DNA of 64,000 nt, from positions 50,116,983 through 50,180,982 of the forward strand of contig NC_083890.1 of the NCBI RefSeq assembly GCF_032452875.1. The letters are read 5' to 3'. Positions 43,720-54,948 of the stretch are shown here, piece by piece (positions within the stretch are counted from its first letter, which is position 1; every line of letters begins with the position of its first letter). This DNA is from Bos javanicus. Lineage: Eukaryota; Chordata; Mammalia; Artiodactyla; Bovidae. The translations under genes and the position numbers were made by a program. Below the pieces are notes generated by a model, which did not search any database, was not told the DNA's origin, and was given only the letters and a program-made list of their open reading frames with translations.

Positions 43720-43985
43720 ATGCACAGGAAACTGGCCACATTAACCATCTCTGAGTGTGCAGTGCAGTAGTGTCGGGCGTGTTTACACTGTTGTATAACC
43801 AGTTTCCAGAACTCTTACCTCTTGTAAGACGGAAGCCGCTACCCGCCTTCCCCAGCCCCGGGCAGACACCGTCTACCTTCCGTCAGCTTGACTCGGACTG
43901 TAGGAGCCTCAGAGAGGCGGAGTCACCCCTTGCTTTTCTCTCAGTGACCGGTTTATCCCACCGAGCGTGATGTCCTCAAAGATTT
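43720..43985 (-). mobile_element. L1M 3' UTR fragment
   Basis: 'gtgcagtgcagtagtgtcgg', 'ccagtttccagaactcttac' and 'agcgtgatgtcctcaaag' follow the antisense L1M 3' UTR. Confidence 0.6.
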
Positions 43986-44999
43986 GGTACCCTTTTATTC
44001 CATCTTTAAAATAACATTTCCTCTTAATATCTGAGGGTTAACCTGCTTAAACTTTGGAAAGGTCCTCAAGAAAATTTTAATACATATTCTCTAATACGAA
44101 TGTTTTAAAGACACGTATGCATCTGGGCAACACTGCATTGCTCACCGCAGAGACGGACATCTCAGAGGTGGACGCTCGCAGGCCCGCGTCTCCCTGGTAA
44201 AGGGAGGGGGCCATGTTACGCTGAGCCAGCTGGAGGCCTCCGGATGGCAGGGAGCTGTGCCCGCAGGCCTGGCGCCAGGGGCAGGATGCGCCGCACATGT
44301 GTCTGCTCACGGGTGGGTGCCCGTGGTCACGCCGCTCCCCCGGGGCTGTGCAGCAGCTGCCAGTGGAGTAGGGCTGGCAGCCTCTCCGAGGGGCCATCTG
44401 CCCAGGCTGTTGCTGCAGCAGGAGGACCGGAGGCAGCTGCAGAGACGAAGAGACGGGGGCGGGAGCAGAGGATGTGGAGCCAGCACCCCGAACCTCCTCT
44501 CCTGCCCCCACCCCAACACAGGCCCCAGGCCATCCCAAGGAGCTGCCCAGCCGTGTCGTGCAAACGCTGGAACCAGGGGACAGGAGGGGATGCCGGGCCG
44601 CTCATCTTGCAGGCAGGGCCTCCAGAAGCTGCTCGGGGTCTCCTCATGTCAAGCAAATAATCCCCAAGAACTGTGACACCGTCCTTTTCAAAGAAACGTA
44701 ATTTGCTGCTGTCAATAACTCGGATTTTCCCCCTCCCCGAGAGTCCGTGGATTTTCTCACTATTTATCAAATCTTTACACTCTGATGACTAATGGAAAAT
44801 ACAATGGCAAGTTGTTACCATCTTGGCATTGTTTGCGATCAGAAATAACTGGAACAACAGGGTGATCGGCTACGATTGCCTTCGAAATTTATTCTCTCTG
44901 GAGGGAGTACACACACACACATATCAATAGGGTTAGTGTGTGCAGCCTTTATAAATGATCTATGGCATAATTTTCATGTTTAAAAAACCATGTTCCCAT
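43986..44999. other. Unclassified, GC-rich at 44220-44680
   Basis: Several long frames overlap in the GC-rich part on both strands without recognisable domains. A short (AC)n lies at 44908-44920. Confidence 0.35.
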
Positions 45000-45150
45000 C
45001 CATCAGCTCATTTGGGTGTCATGATAATGTTTATGGGATAGCTTCAGTTGGCAAGAACGAGGCTTAGAGGAGAAAGGCTTGTTCACAGCCATATCGGAAG
45101 TCAACTGGGGCTAAAATATAGGTCTCCCGACTCCTAGACCAAAGTTTTTT
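45000..45150 (-). repeat. MIR SINE
   Basis: 'agctcatttgggtgtcatga', 'gaggcttagaggagaaagg' and 'aggtctcccgactcctag' follow the antisense MIR. Confidence 0.65.
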
Positions 45151-46269
45151 TTTTTCCTCTAAACTGTATTTGAGAAGAAGAACATGTCAGGACCACAGTG
45201 AGAGACAGACTAGTTCCTTCTCCTGACTCCCAGCCGACCAATCCTGAGAAGTCCAGTTAGGGATGAGGTGACGATCAAGGGGACATAGCTATGAGGTTGA
45301 ACGATGCAAACCCTCCATTTTTAAACAATGTCAAGCAGTCAAATACGAACGATTTCATGTTTCAAACGAATCGATCTCCTGGATTTTCTACAGGTTGCGT
45401 TTCCCACACAGCATCGAGCTGGCTATTTTGGTGGTTAACGTGGCCCCTTGCTTTCCTCTTCGTTTTGCTGCCCCTGGGTCTGATCTGCAGTGGCTACTGA
45501 TGATTATTTTTGTGGCCTCCATCATCAAACAGAGCCAACCATAGAGGCAGCAGGCCAAGCTGTGCAATTAAACCCCAACCAGGCAATTCAGCGTCAGGTA
45601 CGTACGACTCAGAAATGACCGGCCTGCAAGGGTTTTCAGCAGGTCTAATTGACTCCTCATTCCTGCACATTTTCCCTGAAAAGGGAATGAAATCAGCACT
45701 CATTTCCACTCATCAGGCATAAACTTGCATGCGCTCTGGTGAGTGGAAGACAGCTGATTTCCTAGGCTGTTACAGAAGGATGGTTGGAGAGTCAGGAGGG
45801 TATCTTGGCCGGACGTCAAGAATGAAGGAAGGGGCAGAGAGTCAAGTGGCTAAAGAGACTCACATTAGAGTCATTCATTTTCCCGGCTCAGCGGAAGCCG
45901 GAGCCTCGCACCACTCGCCAGGCTTCCCACCATCTGGAGCGAAGTCGGGCCACGCCCCTCCCTGAGGTGGAAGGGCTCCAAGTGGGGGCTGAGGGCAGGA
46001 GGGTCCACCGCCCTACAGGCACACAGGACCGCCTGCTTCTGCAGCGGCAGACAGAACGGGGTAGTGCTATCTGCACTTTCCCTTCTGATTGTGAGGTGCT
46101 CTTATGAACTGCTGGAGACTGGTCCCCAAACGGATGGAGCAGAGAAGCTTCTGGTTGGCTGCTTTGGAGGAGCGGTGTTTTGAAGGCGCTGCACCCCAGA
46201 TTTCTCAGCGTCCCTTTTCTGGCCGTGAACTTTAAACTTTGCATAGGACCCCTTGCAGAGCCCCAGGTA
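45151..46269. other. Unclassified region
   Basis: About 1.1 kb, nothing recognised. Confidence 0.35.
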
Positions 46270-46375
46270 AAGTGAGAACGTGCTCTGAGGTCTGGACTTG
46301 CACTTGTGTGCCCTTGGGAAGGTCACTCACCTTCCCGAGGATCAGTGTTCTCATCAAAGAAGCAAACACTTCCAT
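46270..46375 (+). repeat. MIR remnant
   Basis: 'gtgcccttgggaaggtcact' and 'caccttcccgaggatcag' resemble the MIR core. Confidence 0.45.
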
Positions 46376-47365
46376 CTTTTCCCCTCGTAATTCTACAGGA
46401 CTGCGGTTGGGATCATTGGCGATGACAGGCGAGAAGTCGATTTTTGTACAGAGAAGCCCATTTGACGCTGTGTGAGCTGTTCATTCCTGTTAGTGGAGGA
46501 AAATCTGTGGACCTGCTTTCCTCTCCTGCAGTGGGCGGGCGGTGAGGGGCAGAGTTTGCAGGAGAAAAGTGCTGAGGTGAAGCTACTGGGGTCTTGAGGG
46601 CGAGCCCAGGGCCTGGGAATTTGGAGAGGGCAGGTGAGTGTGGAGGAGAGACCACCAGGTGGGAAAGGCAGGCTTCAGTTCTCCTAAGTTTTGCCAGGAG
46701 CCAGCTCAGCCAGCCCCGAGACGGGTGGTGAAGAACAGCAAACCGTCCGCCAGCCCCCGTGTGCCTGTTCCCGACTCGGCAGGAGGGTGGGCCACCGACA
46801 AGAATAACACAGACCCGCCAGCAGGGCAGGAGACGCCCAGAAGGAAAACAAGGAAACAGGTTCGAGCTGAGCTGGCTCCTCGTGTGGACGGACTAGCTGG
46901 TACCAGGCATCTCAGGTGGCCCTGGGTGTGTGCCTGATGGGGCAGAGCACCCAGGCCTTGGGGAAGCTGACTTGTGCAAGGGGCGAGACCTTAGCCTTGC
47001 AGCCAGGCTGGGCAAGGCAGGCTCGATGCAAAGCGTGGGCTTCCGCGGGGCTCCACGCCCCTGGTGACGATGGAGGCTTTGCAACCCTTCCTCAGCTGTA
47101 CCGTCTGGGTCCAGGCTCCGCCCAGGCTGTCTTCCCGAGAGGCCGTGCCTGTAGGCAAGTCACACGTCCCTTCTGGGCTGCGCGGTGAGGCTAGGGGCCT
47201 GTACCCTCCAGGGCCTCTCCCCGCGTGGCATCAGGTCCCTCTAGGATCTAAGACCAGTTTCCAAGGAACCCAAGGAACAGCGTGGCACACACGACGGGAG
47301 CCCGTGGGCTGGGCTTACAGGTTTTCTGAAATTACACAATCTTCACATGAAAACCAAATACTGAA
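46376..47365. other. Unclassified GC-rich region
   Basis: Nothing recognised. Confidence 0.35.
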
Positions 47366-47369
47366 GTAC

Positions 47370-47702
47370 AGCATGCTTGAAAAAATGAAACAGAAGTATC
47401 ACAGGATCCAGAAATTCCACTTCTGGGTGTACACCCGAAGGATTTGTAAGCAGAATTTTAGACAACTGCAAAGTTCACAGCAGCAGTGTTCACAGCAGCC
47501 CGAAGGCGGCAACAACCGCAATGCCCCTCGAAGGATGAATGGAGACAAGTGATACTTGCACACAATGGGATGCTATTCAGCACGAAAAAGGAAGAGGTTC
47601 CGCCACGTTCCTCCAGCTGGAGGTCGTTATGCTCAGTTGAGTAAAAGCCAGACAAACCCTGTAGCATCTCCCTTATAGGTGGGATCTGAAGAAAAGTTGG
47701 AG
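47370..47702 (+). mobile_element. Host L1M, first piece
   Basis: 'ggatccagaaattccacttc', 'tgcacacaatgggatgctat' and 'cccttataggtgggatctg' are sense L1 3' text. The element is cut here and resumes at 48763 and 50149. Confidence 0.85.
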
Positions 47703-47704
47703 TT

Positions 47705-47941
47705 TAAGGACTTGCCTGGTGGTCCAGTGGCTAAGAATCTGCCTTGAAATGCAGGGAACACCAGGTCAATCCCTGCTTGGGAAACCAGGATCCCACTTGC
47801 CTCCGAGAAACTAAAAGCCCCCGAGCTGCAACTCCTGAACCCGCGAGCTCTGGAGCCCACTCGCCACAACTGGAGAATCGGTGCACCGCCACGGAGACCC
47901 CACCTGCAGCCAAATAAATAGATAAACAGGCTTTCTAAAAA
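47705..47941 (+). mobile_element. CHR-type SINE nested in L1
   Basis: 'ggacttgcctggtggtccag' head, full 'gagctgcaactcctgaaccc' body and 'gcagccaaataaatagat' tail. Confidence 0.9.
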
Positions 47942-48084
47942 CGGCGTCACTGACTCGATGGACATGAGTTTGAGCAGGCTCCGGGAGTTGGTGATGGACA
48001 GGGAAGCCTGGCATGCTGTAGTCCATGGGGTTGCAAAGAGTCAGACACGACTGAGTGACTGAACTGAACTGAACTGAACTGAAA
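47942..48084 (+). mobile_element. BovB 3' tail nested in L1
   Basis: 'ggcgtcactgactcgatgg' to (GAACT)n at 48061-48083, about 140 bp. It sits back to back with the CHR. Host 'gaaaagttggag' (about 47691) and 'aaaaaagttgag' (about 48082) bracket the CHR+BovB pair. Confidence 0.88.
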
Positions 48085-48101
48085 AAAGTTGAGGTTGTAG
48101 A

Positions 48102-48748
48102 CCCAACAGTCCCACTACCGGGCATATACCCTAAGGAAATTGTAATTGAAAAAGACACATATACCCCAACGTTCATTGCAGCATTATTTACAATAGATAG
48201 GACATGGGAACCCTCTAGATGTCCATTGACAGGTGAATAGATGAAGAAGTTGTGGTATGTACATACAATGGAATATTACTCAGCCATAAGAAAGGAACAT
48301 GTATGAGTCAGTTTTAATGAGGTGGAAGAGCCTAGAGCCTATTATACAGTGTTAAGTGAGTCAGAGAAAAACAAATACTGTATATTAATGCATATATATG
48401 GCATCTAGAAACCTATTTGCAGGGCAACAAAGGAGACACATACATAGAAAACAGACTTGTGGAGACAGTGGAGGAAGGAGAGGGTGGAACGAACTGAGAG
48501 GGTAGCATTGAAACATGTACATCACTCTTTGTGAAACAGACGGCCAGTGGGGACTTGCTGTATGACGCCGGGAGCTCAGCCCCGGTGCTATGACAACCTA
48601 GAGGGCTGGGATGGGTGGCGGTGGGAGGGAGGGTTAGAGGGAGGGGGCATGTGTATACCTATGGCTGATTCATGCTGGTGTGTGGCAGAGACCAACACAG
48701 TATTGTAGCAATCATCCTCCAGTTAAAAATAAATTTATTAATAAAAAT
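48102..48748 (+). mobile_element. Ruminant L1, 5' truncated, with TSD
   Basis: 'cccactaccgggcatatacc', 'acatacaatggaatattact' and 'ggctgattcatgctggtgtg' lead to an AT-rich end. The TSDs are GTTGAGGTTGTAGA (48088-48101) and GTCAAGGTTGTAGA (48749-48762). It carries no full ORF. Confidence 0.92.
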
Positions 48749-48762
48749 GTCAAGGTTGTAGA

Positions 48763-48911
48763 AATAGTGGCATGAAGGTGGACAGGAGCTAGGGGTGAAA
48801 ATGGGGAGATGTTGGTCAACCTGTACAAACTGTAGTTACAAAACGAGTAAGTTCTGGGATCTGACGGGCAGCATGGTGACTGTAGTTAACAGCACTGTGA
48901 TGGACATTTGA
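48763..48911 (+). mobile_element. Host L1M, second piece
   Basis: 'aatggggagatgttggtcaa' and 'cagcatggtgactgtagtta' continue the L1 of 47370. Confidence 0.85.
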
Positions 48912-50148
48912 GATTTGCTGCTTCTGCTTCACAGAGACACCAAAGCCTTTGCCTGTGTAGATCACAGCAAGCTGCGGAAAATTCTTAAAGAGATGGGAAT
49001 ACCAGACCACCTCACCTGCCTCCTGTATGTAGAAATCTGTATGCAGGTCAAGAAGCAACAGTTAGAACCAGATATGGAACAACAGACTGGTTCCAAAATG
49101 GGAAAAGAGTACATCAAGGCTGTATATTGTCACCCTGCTTATTTAACTTACATGAAGAGTACATCATGTGAAATGCTGGGCTGGATGAACCACAAGCTGG
49201 AATCAAGGTTGCCAGGAGAAATATCAGTAACCTCAGATGACACCAGATGCAGATGATACCACACTTATGGCAGAAAGTGAAGAACTGAAGAGCCTCTTGA
49301 TGAAAGTGAAAGAGGAGAGTGAAAAAGCTGGCTTAAAACTCAACTCTAAAAATGAAATCACGGTATCTGGTCCCATTACTTCATGGCAAATAGATGGGGA
49401 AACAATGGAGATAGTGACAGACTATTTTCTTGGGCTCCAAAATCACTGCAGAGGGTGACTGCAGCCATGAAATTAAAAGATGCTTGCTCCTTGGAAGAAA
49501 AGTTATAACCAACCTAGACAGTATATTTAAAAACAAACATGTTACTTTGCCAACAAAGGTCTGTCTAGTCAAAGCTATGGGCTTCCCTGGTAGCTCAGTT
49601 GGTAAAGAATCTGCCTGCGATGCAGGAGACCCCAGTTTGATTTCTGAGTTGGGAAGATGCCCTGGAGAAAGGATAGGCTACCCACTCCAGTATTCTTGGG
49701 CTATGGTTTTTCCAGTGGTCATGTATGGATGTGAGAGCTGGACCATAAAGAAAAGCTGAGCGCCAAAGAATTGATACTTTTAAACTGTGGTGTTGGAGAA
49801 GACTCTTGAGAGTCCCTTGGACTGCAAGGAGATCCAACCAGTCCATTCTGAAGGAGATCAGTCCTGGGTGTTCATTGGAAGGACTGATGCTGAAGCTGAA
49901 ACTCCAATACTTTGACCACTTGATGAGAAGAACTGACTCATTGGAAAAGACCCTGATGCTGAGAAAGATTGAAGGTGGGAAGAGAAGGGGACGACAGAGG
50001 ATGAGATGGTTGGATGACATCACCGACTCAGTGGATATGAGTTTGAGTAAACTCTGGGAGTTGGTGATGGACAGGGAAGCCAGACGTGCCGCAGTCTGTG
50101 GGGTTGCAAGAGTTGGACACGATAGAACGACTGAGCTGAACTGAACCG
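48912..50148 (+). mobile_element. BovB LINE, truncated and decayed, nested in L1
   Basis: It begins near RT motif A ('AFACVDHSKL'-like, where the motif-A phenylalanine and acid have changed) and runs to 'gatagaacgactgagctgaac'. Frameshifts break it around 49030, 49240 and 49430. The YADD region survives only in part ('gcagatgatacc' at 49248). A Bov-tA lies inside at 49581-49699. Confidence 0.92.
49581..49699 (+). mobile_element. Short (119-bp) Bov-tA nested in BovB
   Basis: The tRNA-like head plus half of Bov-A, ending at 'tattctt'. The BovB sequence GCTATGG is duplicated at 49574-49580 and 49700-49706. The 3' break is the same as in the first unit at 1226-1344. Confidence 0.88.
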
Positions 50149-50340
50149 AGGAGAGTAGAGTTGAAGCATCATCACCCCCCAGACACACAAACAATGGGAA
50201 CTGTGTGATCTGATAGATGTGTCAATCATCTTAACTGAGGTAATCATGTCACGATGTACACATAAATCAATTATGCTATATACGATAAATATACAATTCT
50301 ATTTGTCACTTACATCTCAATAAAATTGGAAAAAATAAAA
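50149..50340 (+). mobile_element. Host L1M, third piece and 3' end
   Basis: 'taatcatgtcacgatgtaca' and 'cttacatctcaataaaattgg' give the L1 3' end with polyadenylation signal AATAAA near 50321. Confidence 0.82.
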
Positions 50341-50477
50341 GCCGATCCTGAATCCAGAGGCAGTAAGAGGCAGAGTGGTACCTGGCGTGGGCTTCCCTTC
50401 AACTGGCAAAGCCCTCCTGGGCTGGGCTAGTTCTCTAGAGTTAGACGATGGATGTGAAAAGTAGATTATACCGCTTT

Positions 50478-50772
50478 TTAAAAATTTATTTATTTTGGCT
50501 GCATGTGTGGGCTCTCTCTAGTTGCGGCGACTGGGAGCTACTCTTTGTGTGGCGGTTGGGCTTCTCACTGTGGAGGCTCCTCGTTTCGGAGGACAGGCTC
50601 CAGGGCGGGAGGCTCTCAGCAGTTGCAGCTCTCAGGCTCTAGAGCAAAGGCTCAGTACTTGAGACACACTGACTTAGCTGCTCCAGAGCTGAATCCTCCT
50701 GGGCCAGGGATTGAACCCATGTCCCCTGCATCGGCAGGCGGACTCTCAACCACTGGACCACCAGGGAAACCC
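50478..50772 (-). mobile_element. CHR-type SINE, near full length, with TSD
   Basis: The plus strand reads 'ttattttggctgcatgtgtg' to 'ggaccaccagggaaacc'. The TSDs are AGATTATACCGCTTT (50463-50477) and AGATTACAACGCTTT (50773-50787). Confidence 0.93.
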
Positions 50773-50787
50773 AGATTACAACGCTTT

Positions 50788-51018
50788 AGCAAGAAGCATA
50801 AACCATCGTCCTGCCTTCAGAGACTCGCGGGAAGATAGAGATTATAGTGTAGGAGAGACACAGCCTTAGGACAGGCCAGTACAAACTCCCAATTTTATTT
50901 TTGCAGATGGATTAGTGTCCAGGAGAAATACTTCTTGATAGGAAGAATTTTTTGGTATGGCTCCCATTAGAGCATCTCTAAAGATCCCACCCGTGTTCCC
51001 ATTCTGCTGTTCTGAGAG
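50788..51018. other. Unclassified sequence
   Basis: Nothing recognised. Confidence 0.3.
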
Positions 51019-51022
51019 ATGA

Positions 51023-51262
51023 AGTGTGTGTGTGCGTGCGTGTGTGTGCGCGCGTGTGTGCATGTGCGCGCGCGTGTGTGCGTGTGTGTGCGTGCACGTG
51101 TGTGTGCGTGCACGTGTGTGTGCGTGTGTGCGCGTGCGTGTGTGTGCGTGTGCGCATGCATGTGCGTGCGTGCGTGTGTGCGTGTGTGTGTGCGTGTGCG
51201 TGTGCGCGTGTGTGTGTGCGTGCGTGTGCGTGTGTGTGCGTGCGTCCATGTGATGCATGTGC
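51023..51262. repeat. (TG/CG)n alternating purine-pyrimidine tract
   Basis: About 240 bp of almost unbroken alternation built from GTGTGT, GCGCGC, GTGCGT and a few CATG steps. Such sequence can adopt Z-DNA under negative supercoiling and is usually length-polymorphic. Open frames here encode only Cys/Val/Arg or Thr/His runs and are not genes. Confidence 0.95.
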
Positions 51263-52749
51263 ACATGTAGACTTGGGGTGGAACCCCCACCTTCTCCGGG
51301 GCCTCACAGAATAATGAAGAAGATGTGGAAGCAGCTAAGGAGATATAAGAGCAGGTGGAGGGCGCAGGCGACGTTGGTGGCATGCGTGTGTATTTTTAGA
51401 AAGAGGCGGAGAGAATTCCTCTGTCGTGGCTTGGAGCCCCTGGACAGCGGTTCACCTTCAGTGACGTGTCTTTTTCACCCTTGACTTGGGGCTGGGCAGG
51501 CACCTGACGGCCTGACCCCGGGGCTCTGCAGGGAGGCTGAGAAGTGTTCGTCCGGGCACCGGGTGGAGTAGGATGTTTCTGGAGGCACCGGCTTCCTCAT
51601 CTCACGCCAGCCTCCGGTGACAAGTGGACTGAATGAGGCAGGACGTGTGAAGAGGTGAGCTCAGCGCTGAGACTCGAGCCCTTCGTACAGGGCGGCTCTC
51701 AGCACGCGGGAAGCGGGCTGGAACCCGAGCCTGACCCTCGCCCCGCGTCCCCGCTGCCTGTGCCCTGGTCCACGCCGGGCCGCCGCTCCTTTTCACCCTC
51801 TGGGAGCCCCGCGGCCATGCCCCGGGCTGTGCTGAGTGCATCTGAATCGAGATGAGTGGCAGTGCGGGCTAGATCCCAGGGACAGGGGAGCCTGAACAGC
51901 AGTCCTGAGCCTTTACCCTCCCGACGTGAGAACCCGGCCTGTCTCTTACAGCCTAGGGGCTGGAGGGGTCATTGAAAGCCGCGCCTTCTCGCAGGCCAAT
52001 GAGAAAGGCAGCAAGCTGGGGCCCTGGGATTCCCCCTGTGCTCCTGCCCCTGGGAGGGGAACCAGTCCCTGACCCTCGGGGTGCCAAGCAGGGAGGGGTG
52101 CTGCTGGGAGGGGTGAGAGTTGCCGGGGACAGGTGGGGTCCTGTCCTACAGCAGGCTGGGAGACTGCCTGGTGAGCTCTGCAAGTTACCTTACCCTGGCG
52201 GCCTTAGTACCACCCGCCCCCCCTGCCCCCCGCCATGCCGCCATCCCACCATGAAAGCAGGGAGGATAGACCCCTGCAGGGCAGCTCTGAAGACCCAGGC
52301 GGCATTTGCACAGAGCTGGAGTGTTGAGGGCTGGACAACGCGTGGGTGGGGTTGTGGGGTCTCTTGTGTCCCTGATGTGAGCTACCAGGGTTGAGAGGAT
52401 GACAAGTACCCCTCTCATGACAAACGAATGCAGAAGGCAGAGTCTGTAGGGTTTAGAAGATGCTGCCTGGCACCTGGCCGCGGAGACAAAGGAAAGTTCC
52501 TCATAGGCTGCATGGATCAGGAAAACAGGGAAGGCGGACACGACTGGCCCCTGAAGGACAGAGGGGTCTGGCGGGGGAGTTTCATAGGGTGGTTGAGCCA
52601 GTGCGGGAGGGAGGGAACATGCGTGTTCAGTGGTCAGCAAGGAAGCCGGCAAGTGGGAACCAAGGGTCAGCCCAGGTGGACGTGGGCGGGCACGCCGGCA
52701 CTGGGTCTTCCTCCTCCTCTTCTCGTCACGCTCACTGGAACGCCTTGTT
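51263..52749. other. Unclassified GC-rich region
   Basis: About 1.5 kb with no recognised repeat or domain. Confidence 0.35.
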
Positions 52750-52885
52750 GAGGCCTCTGTTCCCCCAGCCGGGTAGTAAGCCCCTGAGAGCAGAGACTGT
52801 CCAAGTTAGCTCAGCCTGACCTGTGTCTCTAGGGCCCGCACAGAACAGATGTTTGGTGTGGCCATCAGGTGCATGAATGAATGGG
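52750..52885 (+). repeat. L2 LINE 3' end
   Basis: 'taagcccctgagagcagaga', 'gacctgtgtctctagggccc' and 'aggtgcatgaatgaatg' follow the L2 3' terminus. Confidence 0.6.
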
Positions 52886-53247
52886 GGAGCGGGTGGATGT
52901 CTTGGGAATGGCAGGTTATGTTCAGATTGTGGAGGGTCTGGGCGAGAACTGGGACCCACTGAACATTTCGAAGGGGGAATGTATCTGTGTGAAGGGGGGT
53001 GTTTTAGGAAGGAATAGCCTGAGAGTCCTAGGGAGCATGGTTGAAGGGTACAGGATTTATAAGTCAGATGGAGGCCAGTGAGGGGGCAACTGGGGTCGTG
53101 AAGGCATCAGATGGTGCGGTTCTAGGCTCATCTGCCATCAGATGAGCACGGTAATGCTCGTTGCCATGGTAATGAGATGGGCATGGTCAGGTGGACTGAG
53201 TTAAACAGATGCTCCACAGACATTTTCACCTTGCGGCTGCTTCTGAT
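52886..53247. other. Unclassified; weak L2 resemblance
   Basis: 'ggaggccagtgagggggcaa' resembles antisense L2. The assignment is not secure. Confidence 0.3.
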
Positions 53248-53488
53248 GCTCCTGGTGGTCCAGGGGTTAAGAATCCGCCTTCCAACACAGCGGATGCAGG
53301 TTTGATCTCTGGTTGGGGAGCTAAGATCCTGCATGCCGCTGGGGCAACTCAGCCTGTGCAGGGCAACTGCTGAGCCTGTTCAAGCTCTGGAGCCTGCAAG
53401 CCACAACTAGAGAGAAGCCTGCACAGTATGACCAAAGATCCTGTGTCTTGTAACTAGACCACCGCCCCCTCAAAAAAATGTACAATCA
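53248..53488 (+). mobile_element. CHR-type SINE
   Basis: 'gatgctcctggtggtccagg' head through 'ctggagcctgcaagccacaa' to the A-rich end near 53480. Confidence 0.9.
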
Positions 53489-53787
53489 GTATATACAGTT
53501 AAACAAAAGATTTGGCCAATATTTTCCTTCTCCAGAATAACAATAGGAAAAGTCCTTAACAGTTTCCAAACAGTTAAGAAGTAGAGAAAAGGCCACAGCT
53601 TCCCTCTGACCATCTGGCTTGGCTGTGGAGTAGCTGGTGGGAAGTCAGGAGGGGCAGGGCGCGGGGAGCACAGAGCCGTGGCTGGCGAGCAGGCTGGCCC
53701 AGAGCGTAGACTGAGGGCCTTGGCACCATGGCCACGTGATTCTTTCCTTTGGAAAAGGTGGGGCTTCCTGATTTTTCTGACGTGGGG
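53489..53787. other. Unclassified sequence
   Basis: Nothing recognised. Confidence 0.3.
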
Positions 53788-53805
53788 TGAGAGGTTGAAG
53801 AGGAG

Positions 53806-54007
53806 AGTGAAGTCGCTCAGTCGTGTCCAAGTCTTTCTGACCCTGTGGACTGTGGCCTACGAGGCTCCTCTGTCCATGAGATTTTCCATTCAAGGGTACT
53901 GGAGTGTGTTGCCATTTCCTTCTCCAGGGGATCTTCCCAACCCAGGGATCAAACCCAGGCCTCCCACATTGTAGGCAGACACTTTACAGTCTGAGCCACC
54001 AGGGAAC
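53806..54007 (-). mobile_element. Bov-tA SINE with 18-bp TSD
   Basis: Complete minus-strand copy. The TSDs are TGAGAGGTTGAAGAGGAG (53788-53805) and TGAGAGGTAGAAGAGGAG (54008-54025), one mismatch. Confidence 0.95.
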
Positions 54008-54025
54008 TGAGAGGTAGAAGAGGAG

Positions 54026-54696
54026 GAAGGAGGAAAAATAATAACTTTTTATTCCCTGCCCAGTTAAAAACTTTGACCACTTGGGCTTTTTGAAATGGTT
54101 ACACAGTGTTCTGAAGATCTTAAAAATTCCTCTCTAGGGATATAAGCCTCCAGGGAGGCTATGCCCAAGGGAATATTCCTTCTTGAAAAACAGGGCCAAA
54201 GTGGAGAGTTAAAACTTCCTCAGAAATGCAAACAATCCTCTTCAGATTAAAGGCCTTTGCAAGCGCCTTCTATTTCGCCTTGTTGGAACTTTAAATGTTC
54301 AAAGACCAGGGGTTGGGTAAGATCTACTTTCAATGGTATATATAGACAAAAAAGCCTGACATTTCCAATTTCCATCTCAGAAAGGAGATCAATACCTGGG
54401 TGCTGGATGGGAAGAAAGCATAATTTTCTAAGCCTCGAACCTTCTCATTTGTAGTTTTTGTTACACCTGATTTGCTTCTGTCATGATTGGTTGGGAAAAC
54501 CATGCACGGAAAGTAAGCCTGAATGCCTGCGCTCAGCATAGCGAGCAGAGGAGGCTGGGCCTCCTTCAGCTAGGCCTAGAGGCGGAAGGACTCGAATGGA
54601 CCCAGAGGTGGGACAGTCACAGAGAGGGGAGGAAAGCCAGCGGTCCCGAAGCCTTTGACAATGTCGGGAAAGAGGACATCCTAATTAGAAGCTGTG
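54026..54696. other. Unclassified sequence
   Basis: About 670 bp, nothing recognised. Confidence 0.3.
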
Positions 54697-54745
54697 ATAT
54701 TTAATTTTATACGTCACTTTGGCTGGGCCACGGTGCCCATATACA
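54697..54745 (+). mobile_element. MaLR-like LTR, left end
   Basis: 'gatatttaattttatacgtc' and 'ggctgggccacggtgccc' are the start of an LTR whose remainder lies after the Bov-tA. Confidence 0.6.
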
Positions 54746-54948
54746 TGTTAGTCACTCAGTTATGTCTGACTCTTTGTGACCTCCTGGACTGTAGCCCACC
54801 AGGCTCCTCTGTCCATGAAATTCTCCAGGCCAGAATACTGGAGTGGGCAGCCTTTCCCTTCTTCAGGGGAGCTTCCCAATCCAGGGATCGAACCCAGGTC
54901 TCCCACATTGCAGGCGGATTCTTTACCAGCTGAGTCACCAGGGAAGGC
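54746..54948 (-). mobile_element. Bov-tA SINE nested in LTR
   Basis: 'gttagtcactcagttatgtc' at the left to 'gagtcaccagggaaggc' at the right, complete. Confidence 0.93.

Noticed and set aside
44244..44770. Cluster of 138-147-codon frames on both strands
   Set aside because: GC-rich composition alone explains them. Several frames overlap with no domain or codon pattern to prefer one.
50866..51383. Thr/His-rich and Cys/Val-rich open frames up to 138 codons
   Set aside because: They are translations of the TG/CG tract and have no biological support.
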